Assembly (NCBI RefSeq): GCF_964212655.1
Contig: NZ_OZ156465.1
Location: 2,108,001 to 2,172,000 of the forward strand
DNA: 64,000 nucleotides
Direction of reading: 5' to 3'
From: Candidatus Thiodiazotropha sp. LNASS1
Lineage (GTDB): Bacteria; Pseudomonadota; Gammaproteobacteria; Chromatiales; Chromatiaceae
The notes under the pieces are model-generated. The model worked only from the letters and a program-made list of their open reading frames with translations. It made no database searches and was not told the origin of the DNA. Made by a program: the position numbers and the translations under genes. This document shows, in pieces, positions 39,819 through 47,515 of this stretch (the stretch's first letter is position 1; each line of letters starts with the position of its first letter).

Positions 39819-40202
39819 TTAACGATCATCAAGATAATTTTGGTAGTGCCGGGCAAACAGTGCCTCCAACTCATCGATGACCGATACGGCATCACGTCCC
39901 TGCATCATATGGGCCATCATCAATGACGACGTTTCATCAAGCAACCGTTCTCTTTCGAGCATGAAATAGCTTTCTGAAAGACGCTTGATGGCCTTCACAA
40001 CAGACTCCTCCTGAGGCCGTTCGATCTGCATTGGTTCATGAATCCCCTCTTCCTCCGGCTCACCCTCGACACTCTCCTGACTCGACAGAAAAGCGGCAAA
40101 GGAGAGCAGGGTCTGTCGTTGCTGAGAGTCCAACCGATCGAAGAGGTCCAGTAACCGCTGCTGGTCAGCCGCTAGTTTCTGCTGTTTTGGAACAAAATGC
40201 AC
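39819..40202 (-). CDS. Conserved hypothetical protein, acidic, helical
   Basis: Cytoplasmic protein of 127 residues with no signal peptide or membrane helix. The N-terminal part (LFDRLDSQQRQTLLSFAAFL) resembles short helical regions near ParD/antitoxin-like or regulatory proteins. A central acidic stretch (EGEPEEEG) and a C-terminal helix (SVIDELEALFARHYQNYLDD) follow. I do not recognise the family. It lies 35 bases before the AI-2E transporter gene and about 60 bases after a dispersed-repeat copy. Confidence 0.65.
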   Translation of the reverse strand: MHFVPKQQKLAADQQRLLDLFDRLDSQQRQTLLSFAAFLSSQESVEGEPEEEGIHEPMQIERPQEESVVKAIKRLSESYFMLERERLLDETSSLMMAHMMQGRDAVSVIDELEALFARHYQNYLDDR

Positions 40203-40261
40203 AATGATTCCGTCCTCTGCGTCGTTATCGATAAGACAACGCTGTCACAATGACCGGGCTA

Positions 40262-40298
40262 CTAGGGCCTGTTAACATTAATCCAATCGGCCCTGCTG
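40262..40298 (-). repeat. Dispersed 37-bp repeat, copy A
   Basis: Starts CTAGGGCCTGTTAACATTAA and continues ATCCAATCGGCCCTGCTG. It nearly equals the copies at 46653 and 60541. It lies between a LysR gene and the hypothetical gene, 60 bases before the latter's start. Confidence 0.7.
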
Positions 40299-40310
40299 TA
40301 ATGTCATATA

Positions 40311-41219
40311 CTAGAGCTGCTCCTCGGCGTGATCTTCACAATAACCCCTGGCAAAATCGAGCAGCTCTTCCATGGCACGCAGCCGGAATTTCTGCTTTTG
40401 ATGAACAAAAGAGAAAGGACGCTCCAGCTTCGGCATCAGATTGATGGCGCGCAAGGTATCCAGTTTCAACTCTTTCTGGATAGTGGCACGGGAGACCACG
40501 GAGACCCCCATCCCCGCTTCAACTGCACCTTTCACCGCTTCCGGGCTGCCCAGCTCCATAGAGATGTCCATCGCAGTATCGCAGGAGTTGTTTTCAAGAT
40601 ATTCATTGATCACTTCCCGGGTGCCCGACCCCTCTTCACGGCAAATAAACGGGTATTCAAGAAGTTTCTTTATCTCTACCGATTCAAGATTGGCCAGGTC
40701 ATGACTGGGTGGCACGATCGCAACCAGATGATCCTCACGACACATCTCCACTACCAGATTCTTATTGCCGACCGGGGCTTCGACAACACCCAGATCGATT
40801 GTGTTGTTCTCGACCATCGAGACGATGCCTTCTGAGTTAGAGACCCGCAAGTGGATGGTGACCTCCGGGTAACGGGCGCCGAAATCACCCAGTAGCGCGG
40901 GCAGCATATATTCGGCGATCGTTGTACTGGCGCCGATTGTCAGTGCTCCCCTGATTTCACCCGTCATCTCACGAACGGAGTTTTCCATATCGGCATAGAG
41001 ATCAAAAATCCGGTCAGCGTACTCATACACACGTTCACCAGCCTCTGTCAGGCTGATGCGATTATGGGTACGGTCAAACAGGCGGGTATTGAAATACTCC
41101 TCAAGCTGACGTACCTGGAAGGTCACGGCCGGCTGAGTCATATGCAGGGTCTCCGCCGCTTTGGTGAAACTTAATAGACGCGCAACCGTATGAAAAACTT
41201 GTAATCTTCGATCCGCCAT
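40311..41219 (-). CDS. LysR-family transcription regulator
   Basis: Regulator of 302 residues. The N-terminal winged helix is RRLQVFHTVARLLSFTKAAE through TQPAVTFQVRQLEEYFNTRLF. The effector domain contains IGASTTIAEYMLPALLGDF and the EEGSGTREVINEYL loop. The overall pattern is close to CysL/CbbR-like regulators of sulfur or carbon metabolism, but no target gene is adjacent to fix its role. It is transcribed away from the FadL gene across a 325-bp gap. Confidence 0.88.
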   Translation of the reverse strand: MADRRLQVFHTVARLLSFTKAAETLHMTQPAVTFQVRQLEEYFNTRLFDRTHNRISLTEAGERVYEYADRIFDLYADMENSVREMTGEIRGALTIGASTTIAEYMLPALLGDFGARYPEVTIHLRVSNSEGIVSMVENNTIDLGVVEAPVGNKNLVVEMCREDHLVAIVPPSHDLANLESVEIKKLLEYPFICREEGSGTREVINEYLENNSCDTAMDISMELGSPEAVKGAVEAGMGVSVVSRATIQKELKLDTLRAINLMPKLERPFSFVHQKQKFRLRAMEELLDFARGYCEDHAEEQL

Positions 41220-41544
41220 TGTATTTATGGTCCTATCAACCAGCCTTTAATCTAGATAAACTCAATTTATACCATATCTCATCAGGCTATGGGAGTTGTT
41301 AAGGCAAACTGACAGGGATGAGGCGATATTGGAAGAAATCGTTATGGAAAGCACCGCTCAAGATGTAAATTCAGGACTTGAAAACATGGTAATTCGATGA
41401 AAAATCCTCTAGCCTCACAAAATCAGTCTCAATGCGACTCCAATGGGTACGCCTATGTCGCATCAGAACGGCCCGGCTCACCGACAAGTATGCAGGGGTG
41501 ATCGGGGCAGGTTTACAATAATTGATAATCACGGCGGAGGAAAT
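41220..41544. other. Divergent intergenic region between LysR and FadL genes
   Basis: About 325 bp. The LysR-proximal part is AT-rich, as expected for an autoregulated LysR promoter. A TACAAT that could be a -10 element lies at 41517-41522, but no fitting -35 is visible. GGAGG directly before 41545 serves the FadL gene. An in-frame extension of the porin to 41443 has no signal peptide and is not used. Confidence 0.45.
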
Positions 41545-42846
41545 ATGCGGACACACTATAAGAAAACCCTTCAGATTTCTCAGCTGGCGCTGGCCTGCAG
41601 TGCAGCCTTGCTGACGATGAATCAGGCAGCTCAGGCGTCAGGTTTTGCGGTTCCCGAATTGAACATTACCGGCCTTGCCCTTTCCAATGCCATGGTTGCA
41701 AACCCTGATTCCCTCTCAGCCATCGCCTATAATCCCGCTGCCATGGCATTTCATACGGGTAGTGCCTTGGAACTTGGCCTGCTGCTGGTTGTGCCGGACC
41801 TGAGCGTCGATACGGGATCCGGAACCGTAGACAGCGAGGCAAACGATACCGTAGCGATTCCTGCCTTTACCGCCTTTACACAGCTCAATGAAACCTGGTC
41901 TCTTGGCCTGTCCGTCAACGCACCTTTTGGATTGGAGACTGAATGGCCCGCGGGAACATTCGATGCACAGTATCCACCCGGCACCACCATACCGACACAG
42001 AGCAAGCTGGAGATTGTCGCTTTCTCCCCCAGTGTGGCCTACAAAATTAACGAGAATGCCAGCCTTTCCGGTGGTGTCGACTACTATTGGATGCGCGAAG
42101 TCATCTTCAACGGTGATATCAATGCCGGCATGCCGGGTTCAAATCCCGCAGCCGACCTGGAAGGTGACGGTCGCGGTGTGGGCTTCAATCTGGGGTTCAT
42201 GGTCGACCAGGGCAGGTGGAGCTTTGGCGGCAGTTACCACTCAGAGGCAAATATTCCGGTAGAGGGCACGGTCGAACTGCCGGCAGGTGCGCTACCCTCT
42301 TTCCTGACGAACAAGGTAAATGCCGATCTCAAATTACCCTGGCGTCTGCAGGTCGGGGTTAGAAACCAGGCTACGGACAAACTCGCCATTGAGTTCGATG
42401 TCACGCGAACGGGCTGGAGTTCGTTCGATAAACTCGTCGTCGACCAGGATCAACTGGGCACCAATATCGTCACCAGTCTCAACCAATGGGATGACGCCAA
42501 TGCCTACCGTATCGGTATCAGCTACGATTTCACCCAGGCAACCCAACTGCGCATCGGATACACCTTCGATGAAACGCCGCAGGATGATAAGTTTTACAGC
42601 CCACGCATACCCGATGCGGATCGCCAACTCTTCAGCCTGGGAGTGGGACACACCCTGAGCAACGGCTGGACCATCGATGCCGGTTATATGTATGTCAAAT
42701 TCGATGACAGAACGCTGGATATCGATCCGACGTTCGTTCATGCGGCACCGGATGCCGGCGAAACCAACGGTACCAGCGCCGTCAATGGTGATTATGATTC
42801 GAGTGTCCACCTGTTTGGCATCGGCATCAAGAGACAGTTCATGTAA
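41545..42846 (+). CDS. OmpP1/FadL-type outer-membrane transporter
   Basis: Outer-membrane beta-barrel of 433 residues. The signal peptide ends near QAS-GFA, and the mature N-terminus ASGFAVPELNITGLALSNAM matches the FadL hatch start. NPAAMA and the LGIGYTFDETP-type strand follow, and the C-terminus ends with GIGIKRQFM, a barrel-type terminal aromatic strand. The family imports long-chain fatty acids or other hydrophobic compounds. GGAGG precedes the ATG, and a terminator follows. Confidence 0.9.
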   Translation: MRTHYKKTLQISQLALACSAALLTMNQAAQASGFAVPELNITGLALSNAMVANPDSLSAIAYNPAAMAFHTGSALELGLLLVVPDLSVDTGSGTVDSEANDTVAIPAFTAFTQLNETWSLGLSVNAPFGLETEWPAGTFDAQYPPGTTIPTQSKLEIVAFSPSVAYKINENASLSGGVDYYWMREVIFNGDINAGMPGSNPAADLEGDGRGVGFNLGFMVDQGRWSFGGSYHSEANIPVEGTVELPAGALPSFLTNKVNADLKLPWRLQVGVRNQATDKLAIEFDVTRTGWSSFDKLVVDQDQLGTNIVTSLNQWDDANAYRIGISYDFTQATQLRIGYTFDETPQDDKFYSPRIPDADRQLFSLGVGHTLSNGWTIDAGYMYVKFDDRTLDIDPTFVHAAPDAGETNGTSAVNGDYDSSVHLFGIGIKRQFM

Positions 42847-42870
42847 GCAGACACGTTTTCATAAACATCG

Positions 42871-42902
42871 AGCCCCGGGTACCCGCTTGGGGCTTTTTTT
42901 TT
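42871..42902 (+). terminator. Rho-independent terminator of the FadL gene
   Basis: Stem AGCCCC (42871-42876) with GGGGCT (42889-42894) around an internal GGGTACCC dyad, followed by nine T residues. It lies 25 bases past the stop. Confidence 0.88.
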
Positions 42903-42933
42903 GCCTTTTCCGCAGATCGTTACAACGTAAAAC

Positions 42934-43146
42934 AACAAGCCGCAAATGGACGCTAATCACTGCAAAATATCGCAATGGTATGACAATATGCGTGGTTACC
43001 ACGCAATCCATTACCTTTTCAATTGAATCAAGAATTCCTAAGGTTTACAGAAACCATGGCATTGGGTTTGAAATTAATTGGTCGGCTTTCTTGGCAGACA
43101 ATTTGCGTTTTTATTTGCGGTGATTAGCGTCCATTTGCGGCTTGTT
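42934..43146. repeat. MITE-like element with 27-bp perfect terminal inverted repeats
   Basis: The outer 27 bases at 42934-42960 are the exact reverse complement of 43120-43146. The arms begin AACAAGCCGCAAATGGACGC. Inside is a second hairpin near 42989-43005 (TGCGTGG with CCACGCA). There is no coding frame of note and no obvious target-site duplication. It lies between two terminators, in the gap where FadL and dsrE2 converge. Confidence 0.65.
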
Positions 43147-43193
43147 CTCCAACTGTTTCCCACCAAATCAGGGGTAGAATCTTTTTCTGCGCC

Positions 43194-43223
43194 AAAAAAA
43201 AACGCCGCCCTTTTGGGGCGGCG
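43194..43223 (-). terminator. Rho-independent terminator of the dsrE2 operon
   Basis: Stem CGCCGCCC (43203-43210) with its complement at 43216-43223 and a short loop. Nine T residues follow on the reverse strand. It lies 23 bases past the dsrE2 stop. Confidence 0.9.
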
Positions 43224-43246
43224 CCGTGACTGCATTTTACAACGGG

Positions 43247-43729
43247 TTAGATGTAAAGGCAGATATCACTGGTACCCGCAAATTCAAAGAAGCGTGCGGC
43301 ACCCGCATATTCGATACCGTCTATGAACTCGCTGGTGTTCATCTCAAACAGATCGACCGTCATTTGACAGGCAATCAGCTTGACTTCGGCTTCCTGGCAA
43401 AGCTCGCGTAATTCGGTGAGATCCGCTACCCCTTTGGAGGCCATCTTTTTCTTCATCATACCGGTCATCATGCCCTGCATTCCCGGCAGAGCCAGACCCA
43501 GTACCGGAAACCACTTATCCATACCCATCGGCATCGGCATACCGGGATTTCCCAGTGGCGTCACCTCCAGGTCGAGATTCTTTTTCAGAAGCTGCAGGCC
43601 ATAGAAGGTGAAAAATATTTCAGTGTCATAGCCGAGGGCGGCAGCGGTGGAGGCCAGAATAAACGGAGGATACGCCCAATCAAGGGAACCTTTCGTTGCG
43701 ATTATGGCTAACTTTTTTTCGTCTGACAT
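43247..43729 (-). CDS. dsrE2: DsrE2-type sulfur-relay membrane-associated protein
   Basis: Protein of 160 residues of the DsrE/F/H fold. The N-terminal KKLAIIATKGSLDWAYPPFILASTAAALG and the C-terminal LIACQMTVDLFEM, with Cys121, are the DsrE2 marks. A hydrophobic methionine-rich middle (about residues 60-95) fits the membrane-associated character of DsrE2. It works with TusA and rhodanese in trafficking sulfane sulfur during sulfur oxidation. It is the third gene of the rhd-tusA-dsrE2 set, 25 bases after tusA. Confidence 0.9.
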   Translation of the reverse strand: MSDEKKLAIIATKGSLDWAYPPFILASTAAALGYDTEIFFTFYGLQLLKKNLDLEVTPLGNPGMPMPMGMDKWFPVLGLALPGMQGMMTGMMKKKMASKGVADLTELRELCQEAEVKLIACQMTVDLFEMNTSEFIDGIEYAGAARFFEFAGTSDICLYI

Positions 43730-43754
43730 TGTGTTGTCTCCTGAATAACTCCAA

Positions 43755-43985
43755 TCAGGCCTTCTTGATCAGAAATTCAAATTTACCGCCGACCTCTTTA
43801 GACTCCATCAACTCATTGCCGGTCTGGTTGGCGAACGCCTCAAAATCCTTCACTGAACCTGGATCGGTAGCGATGATGTGCAATACTTTGCCGGATTCCA
43901 TACCATTCAGGGTTTTCTTAGCACGCAGAATAGGCAGTGGACAATTGAGCCCGCTTGCGTCCAGTTCTTGATCAAAATCTGCCAT
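43755..43985 (-). CDS. tusA: TusA-family sulfurtransferase
   Basis: Cytoplasmic sulfur carrier of 76 residues. The motif LNCPLPILRAKK carries the sulfur-accepting Cys15 in the CPxP context of TusA. In sulfur oxidisers TusA passes persulfide sulfur from rhodanese to DsrEFH or sHdr machinery. A good purine-rich ribosome site (GGAGGTCAT) precedes its start. Confidence 0.93.
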   Translation of the reverse strand: MADFDQELDASGLNCPLPILRAKKTLNGMESGKVLHIIATDPGSVKDFEAFANQTGNELMESKEVGGKFEFLIKKA

Positions 43986-44136
43986 GGTATGACCTCCAGC
44001 TATAATCTTAATGTGGTTATGTTTGTCGTTAATAAACAGACGGACCTTTATATGTCATGCGTCTGACAAACGCAAGTGACCGGGCAGCCCGAATGTCAAT
44101 GAATACTGCGCTATCACTGATAGCCAGTGTCGATAA

Positions 44137-44466
44137 CTAACTCGCCAGTCTGGCGGCCAGTTGAAAGCCCGATCTTGCCCAACCCAATATGCCACTACGC
44201 AGATTGATTGCGTTCTGGAATCCCTGCTGGGCCAGATAGGCACATGCATGATAGGAACGCGCTCCGCTGTGACAGTAGAGTATGATCGCTTTGTCTTTTG
44301 GCAAATCGCTGATTTTCAAAGGTATTAGATGCATCGGCAGATGTTCTGCATCTGGCAGTACCCCCTGAGCGATTTCACCCGCGCTACGGATATCCAGCAG
44401 CAGGAAGTCATCGCCCTCGTTGATACGGGCCTGAAGATCGTGAGCATCAATTTCCTGAATCATCAC
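44137..44466 (-). CDS. Single-domain rhodanese of the Rhd-TusA-DsrE2 set
   Basis: Sulfurtransferase of 109 residues. The active-site loop is YCHSGARS with Cys65, preceded by the FLLLDIRSAGE motif. It is the first gene of the set; the 151-base gap before tusA may hold a processing or second start site. It would load sulfane sulfur onto TusA. Confidence 0.88.
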   Translation of the reverse strand: MMIQEIDAHDLQARINEGDDFLLLDIRSAGEIAQGVLPDAEHLPMHLIPLKISDLPKDKAIILYCHSGARSYHACAYLAQQGFQNAINLRSGILGWARSGFQLAARLAS

Positions 44467-44644
44467 TTGCCGTTTCGCCTTTTGAAAACTAATAACAGGG
44501 TTAATTAGTATATTAATGTGTTTAAATATTGCAAGTTATATTACCTCAGTTAAGCTTAGGTTTTTCAGGGTGATTGAGTCATGATAGAGTCACGGTCAAT
44601 AAAACCAAACTCGTCGAGTATTACACTATCTGGTTGTTTTTATT

Positions 44645-46069
44645 ATGGAATTTTTCCCTATTTTCCTCAATCTGAAGAATCGCTCCTGCCTGGTCGCGGG
44701 TGGTGGGGCCATTGCTGAAAGAAAAATGGCGCTGCTGCTGAGATCGGGTGCCGATGTGACTCTGATCTCCCCCGATCTATGCCACAACCTCACCACCTGG
44801 CGTGATATGGGACGATATACACACCTGGCCAGAGAATTCCGGGATGAGGACTTGTCAGGGCAACATCTCGCCATCGCGGCCACCAACGACTCCGCGGTAA
44901 ACCGACACATTGCCGAGATAGCCGGCAATCTGCGCATACCGGTCAATGTGGTCGATCAACCGGAACTGTGCAGTTTCATCGTACCCTCAATCATTGATCG
45001 CTCTCCGGTTGTCGCCGCAATCTCCACGGGTGGCGCCTCACCCGTCCTGGCGCGTCTGATCCGCTCCCGTCTCGAATCCTTGATACCTGCAGGTTATGGT
45101 CGCCTGGCACAACTCTGCAATCGCTTTCGACAACGGGTAAAGGAGCGTTTCGCAGAGCCCGCAGAGAGGCGGCTGTTCTGGGACCGCATTCTCCAAGGGG
45201 GAGTTGCTGAACGGGTATTCTCCGGTCATGACGACGAAGCCGACCAGTTGATGGAAAAGGCACTGAGTATACCCATTTCACCCGATGAGACAGGAGAGGT
45301 CTACCTGGTCGGCGCCGGCCCCGGCGACCCGGATCTGCTGACTTTCCGTGCCCTGCGTTTGATGCAACAGGCAGACGTGGTTATCTATGACCGCCTGGTA
45401 GCCAAACCGATTCTGGATATGACCCGTCATGACGCAGAGCACATCTACGTCGGTAAAGAGCGTGACAAACACACCATGCGTCAGGAAGAGATCAACCAAC
45501 TGCTCGCAAAACTCGCCAAGCAGGGTAAGCGGGTATTGCGACTGAAAGGTGGAGATCCCTTTATTTTCGGACGCGGCGGTGAGGAGATCGACACCCTGGC
45601 CGCAGAGGGGGTCCCTTTCCAGGTAATACCAGGCATAACCGCCGCTTCCGGCTGCGCCTCCTATGCCGGCATACCCCTGACCCACAGAGACTACGCCCAG
45701 TCGGTGACATTTGTTACCGGCCATCTGAAAGACGGCAGTATGAATATCAACTGGGAAATGCTGGCACAACCGAATCAGACCATTGTCTTCTATATGGGTC
45801 TGGTTGGCCTGCCTGTCATCTGTCGAGAACTACAGAATCATGGTGTCGGCGGGGGAATGCCGATCGCATTGGTTCAACAGGGCACAACACATATGCAACG
45901 GGTATTCACGGGGACGCTTGACACGATTATGGATATCGTTGAACAGGAACGTCCAAAACCGCCAACCCTGATCATCGTCGGCCATGTAGTGGAGTTGCAG
46001 GAAAAACTGGCATGGTATGAAGCGCCGCCCCATTCGGAACAGGGCGCCACCTCGCCGGTCGACTACTAG
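44645..46069 (+). CDS. cysG: CysG, multifunctional siroheme synthase
   Basis: Protein of 474 residues. The N-terminal SirC/Met8-like part (about 1-210) has the NAD-binding VAGGGAIAERKMALLL and performs precorrin-2 oxidation and ferrochelation. The C-terminal uroporphyrinogen-III methyltransferase (about 215-465) has VYLVGAGPGDPDLLTFRALR, VYVGKERDKH-like and LKGGDPFIFGRGGEE motifs. Siroheme is needed by sulfite and nitrite reductases, including the reverse Dsr enzyme of sulfur oxidisers. It is divergent from rhd-tusA-dsrE2. Confidence 0.95.
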   Translation: MEFFPIFLNLKNRSCLVAGGGAIAERKMALLLRSGADVTLISPDLCHNLTTWRDMGRYTHLAREFRDEDLSGQHLAIAATNDSAVNRHIAEIAGNLRIPVNVVDQPELCSFIVPSIIDRSPVVAAISTGGASPVLARLIRSRLESLIPAGYGRLAQLCNRFRQRVKERFAEPAERRLFWDRILQGGVAERVFSGHDDEADQLMEKALSIPISPDETGEVYLVGAGPGDPDLLTFRALRLMQQADVVIYDRLVAKPILDMTRHDAEHIYVGKERDKHTMRQEEINQLLAKLAKQGKRVLRLKGGDPFIFGRGGEEIDTLAAEGVPFQVIPGITAASGCASYAGIPLTHRDYAQSVTFVTGHLKDGSMNINWEMLAQPNQTIVFYMGLVGLPVICRELQNHGVGGGMPIALVQQGTTHMQRVFTGTLDTIMDIVEQERPKPPTLIIVGHVVELQEKLAWYEAPPHSEQGATSPVDY

Positions 46070-46076
46070 ACTCTAG

Positions 46077-46178
46077 AGTTATGAGTTTTTAGTTATTAGT
46101 TTTGAGTTGAATAAGGGAGATAAACAATTAGAAAAGCAAACTTTTCAACTCAAAACTAATAACTAAAAACTCATAACT
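46077..46178. repeat. Perfect 35-bp AT-rich inverted repeat between cysG and rhodanese
   Basis: The arm at 46077-46111 is the exact reverse complement of 46144-46178, with a 32-base spacer. The sequence is of the AGTTATGAGTTTTTAGTT kind. It fills nearly all the space between the stop codons of the convergent genes, so a role as bidirectional transcript end is possible. The AT-only, TTAG/AACT-rich arms are also like small mobile repeats. Confidence 0.7.
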
Positions 46179-46179
46179 A

Positions 46180-46644
46180 TTATTTTGGTCTGAGCTGTTC
46201 CTCGCGTAGTTTGGGTGTGAAATAGTCATCGGCCTGCTCGATTTCGACCGCCTTACCCAGCTTGTCCACAAGAGGTTGTTCATAGTCGTTCCAACCCCGA
46301 AGACCGGTTTTCAGAGAGACTACATTTTCATAACCCAGTACATGCATGGAATATGCGGCGAGTACACTGCGATAGCCGGAGCGGCAGACAACGATGATTT
46401 CACGCTGCCGCGCATTCACCAGTTCCGGAACCGTCTCCTCATAGTCCCATTCGCATGCCGACTCGAGAATACCCCGGGGTACGGCGAGCGAACCCTCGAT
46501 ATGCATCGCGTCATACTCATAGGGTTCACGCACATCGACAATCAGTAACCCGGGGTTGTCTTGCATCCGTTCTTCCAGATCCCAAGGCATTATCTCTTTG
46601 ACATCAGTGAGACTGTCACTGATCAAGTTTAAGAAGTTTTTCAT
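46180..46644 (-). CDS. Rhodanese-like sulfurtransferase
   Basis: Cytoplasmic protein of 154 residues with one rhodanese domain. It has LLIVDVREPYEYDAMHIEGS and the active loop VCRSGYRS (Cys87). The N-terminal 20 residues and the C-terminal 30 (DDYFTPKLREEQLRPK) extend the core. A copy of the dispersed repeat lies nine bases before its ATG. It probably adds to the sulfane-sulfur pool handling of the neighbouring relay genes. Confidence 0.88.
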   Translation of the reverse strand: MKNFLNLISDSLTDVKEIMPWDLEERMQDNPGLLIVDVREPYEYDAMHIEGSLAVPRGILESACEWDYEETVPELVNARQREIIVVCRSGYRSVLAAYSMHVLGYENVVSLKTGLRGWNDYEQPLVDKLGKAVEIEQADDYFTPKLREEQLRPK

Positions 46645-46652
46645 CTATCTTT

Positions 46653-46689
46653 CTAGGGCCTTTTAACACTGATCCAATAGGCTCTGCTG
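46653..46689 (-). repeat. Dispersed 37-bp repeat, copy B
   Basis: Starts CTAGGGCCTTTTAACACTGA and continues TCCAATAGGCTCTGCTG. It is very close to copies A and C, and lies nine bases 5' of the rhodanese start codon. Confidence 0.7.
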
Positions 46690-46858
46690 AGACTATGTTT
46701 TCGTCCGGCAATGCAATGAAACCTCAGATTGGCACGGGGGTTCCTGCCGTATGGGGACGTTCCGCTATTTTCCCTCGATTGAAATGATTGAAATCGTAGA
46801 TGACAGAAAAACCTATTTTCTGTTTTCATGCCCTGATAAATGTCATGCATGACACAAG

Positions 46859-47509
46859 TCAAAGTTGTCCACGAGAACAGAGATTCTGCTCTACTGCGAT
46901 CACCGCTGCCTCAACCCTGGAATGGACCTCCAGTTTACGCAGTATCGCTTTTACGTGTAATTTTACCGTACCGTCAGAAATACCCAGATTGCGGGCGATG
47001 ACCTTATTGCTCTGACCATCAGCCAAGTGGCAAAGGATCTCCCGTTCACGGGGCGTCAGCTCATCCAATGAAGAGGTCGGTGGTGAGTTGCCTTGACTTT
47101 CCCCCTGTACTGCCTTAGCCAACACGCCGGTCAGCTCCTTTGCGACAACCGTCTGCCCCTGTTTAATCTGCTGCAGCGCATCAATCAATTCATTGGGTTC
47201 CATATCCTTCAGCAGATAACCCTGGGCGCCATTTTGCAGGGCCTCAATGACATCCGACTCTTCACGGCTGGTCGTCAGCATGCTGATTGGCATATCCGGA
47301 TAGTGCTTACGCAGCACGCTCAACACCTCGGTGCCGGTCATGTCAGGCATACGCATATCGAGAAGCACCACATCCGGACGCTCCGTCGCCACAGTCTCGA
47401 TCCCCTTCAGGCAATCGCCAATGGCGATGACATCGATGCCACGACGCTCCAGCAGTTCCTGCAAGCCGATACGGAAAAGGGCGTGATCATCTATCAGTAA
47501 TACCCGCAT
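46859..47509 (-). CDS. NarL-family response regulator
   Basis: Regulator of 216 residues. The receiver has phospho-acceptor Asp51 in VVLLDMRMPDMTGTEV. The LuxR-type helix-turn-helix (about 150-210) contains LTPREREILCHLADGQSNKVIARNLGI. It follows the NarX-like kinase by six bases, so the two form a two-component system. The NarL resemblance suggests nitrate or nitrite or redox control; the target genes are not visible. Confidence 0.92.
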   Translation of the reverse strand: MRVLLIDDHALFRIGLQELLERRGIDVIAIGDCLKGIETVATERPDVVLLDMRMPDMTGTEVLSVLRKHYPDMPISMLTTSREESDVIEALQNGAQGYLLKDMEPNELIDALQQIKQGQTVVAKELTGVLAKAVQGESQGNSPPTSSLDELTPREREILCHLADGQSNKVIARNLGISDGTVKLHVKAILRKLEVHSRVEAAVIAVEQNLCSRGQL

Positions 47510-47515
47510 CTTGTT

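Noticed and set aside
39811-39823. Further copy of the dispersed repeat
   Set aside because: Only GGGTCTGTTAAC matches, with the rest of the element absent, so it could be chance.
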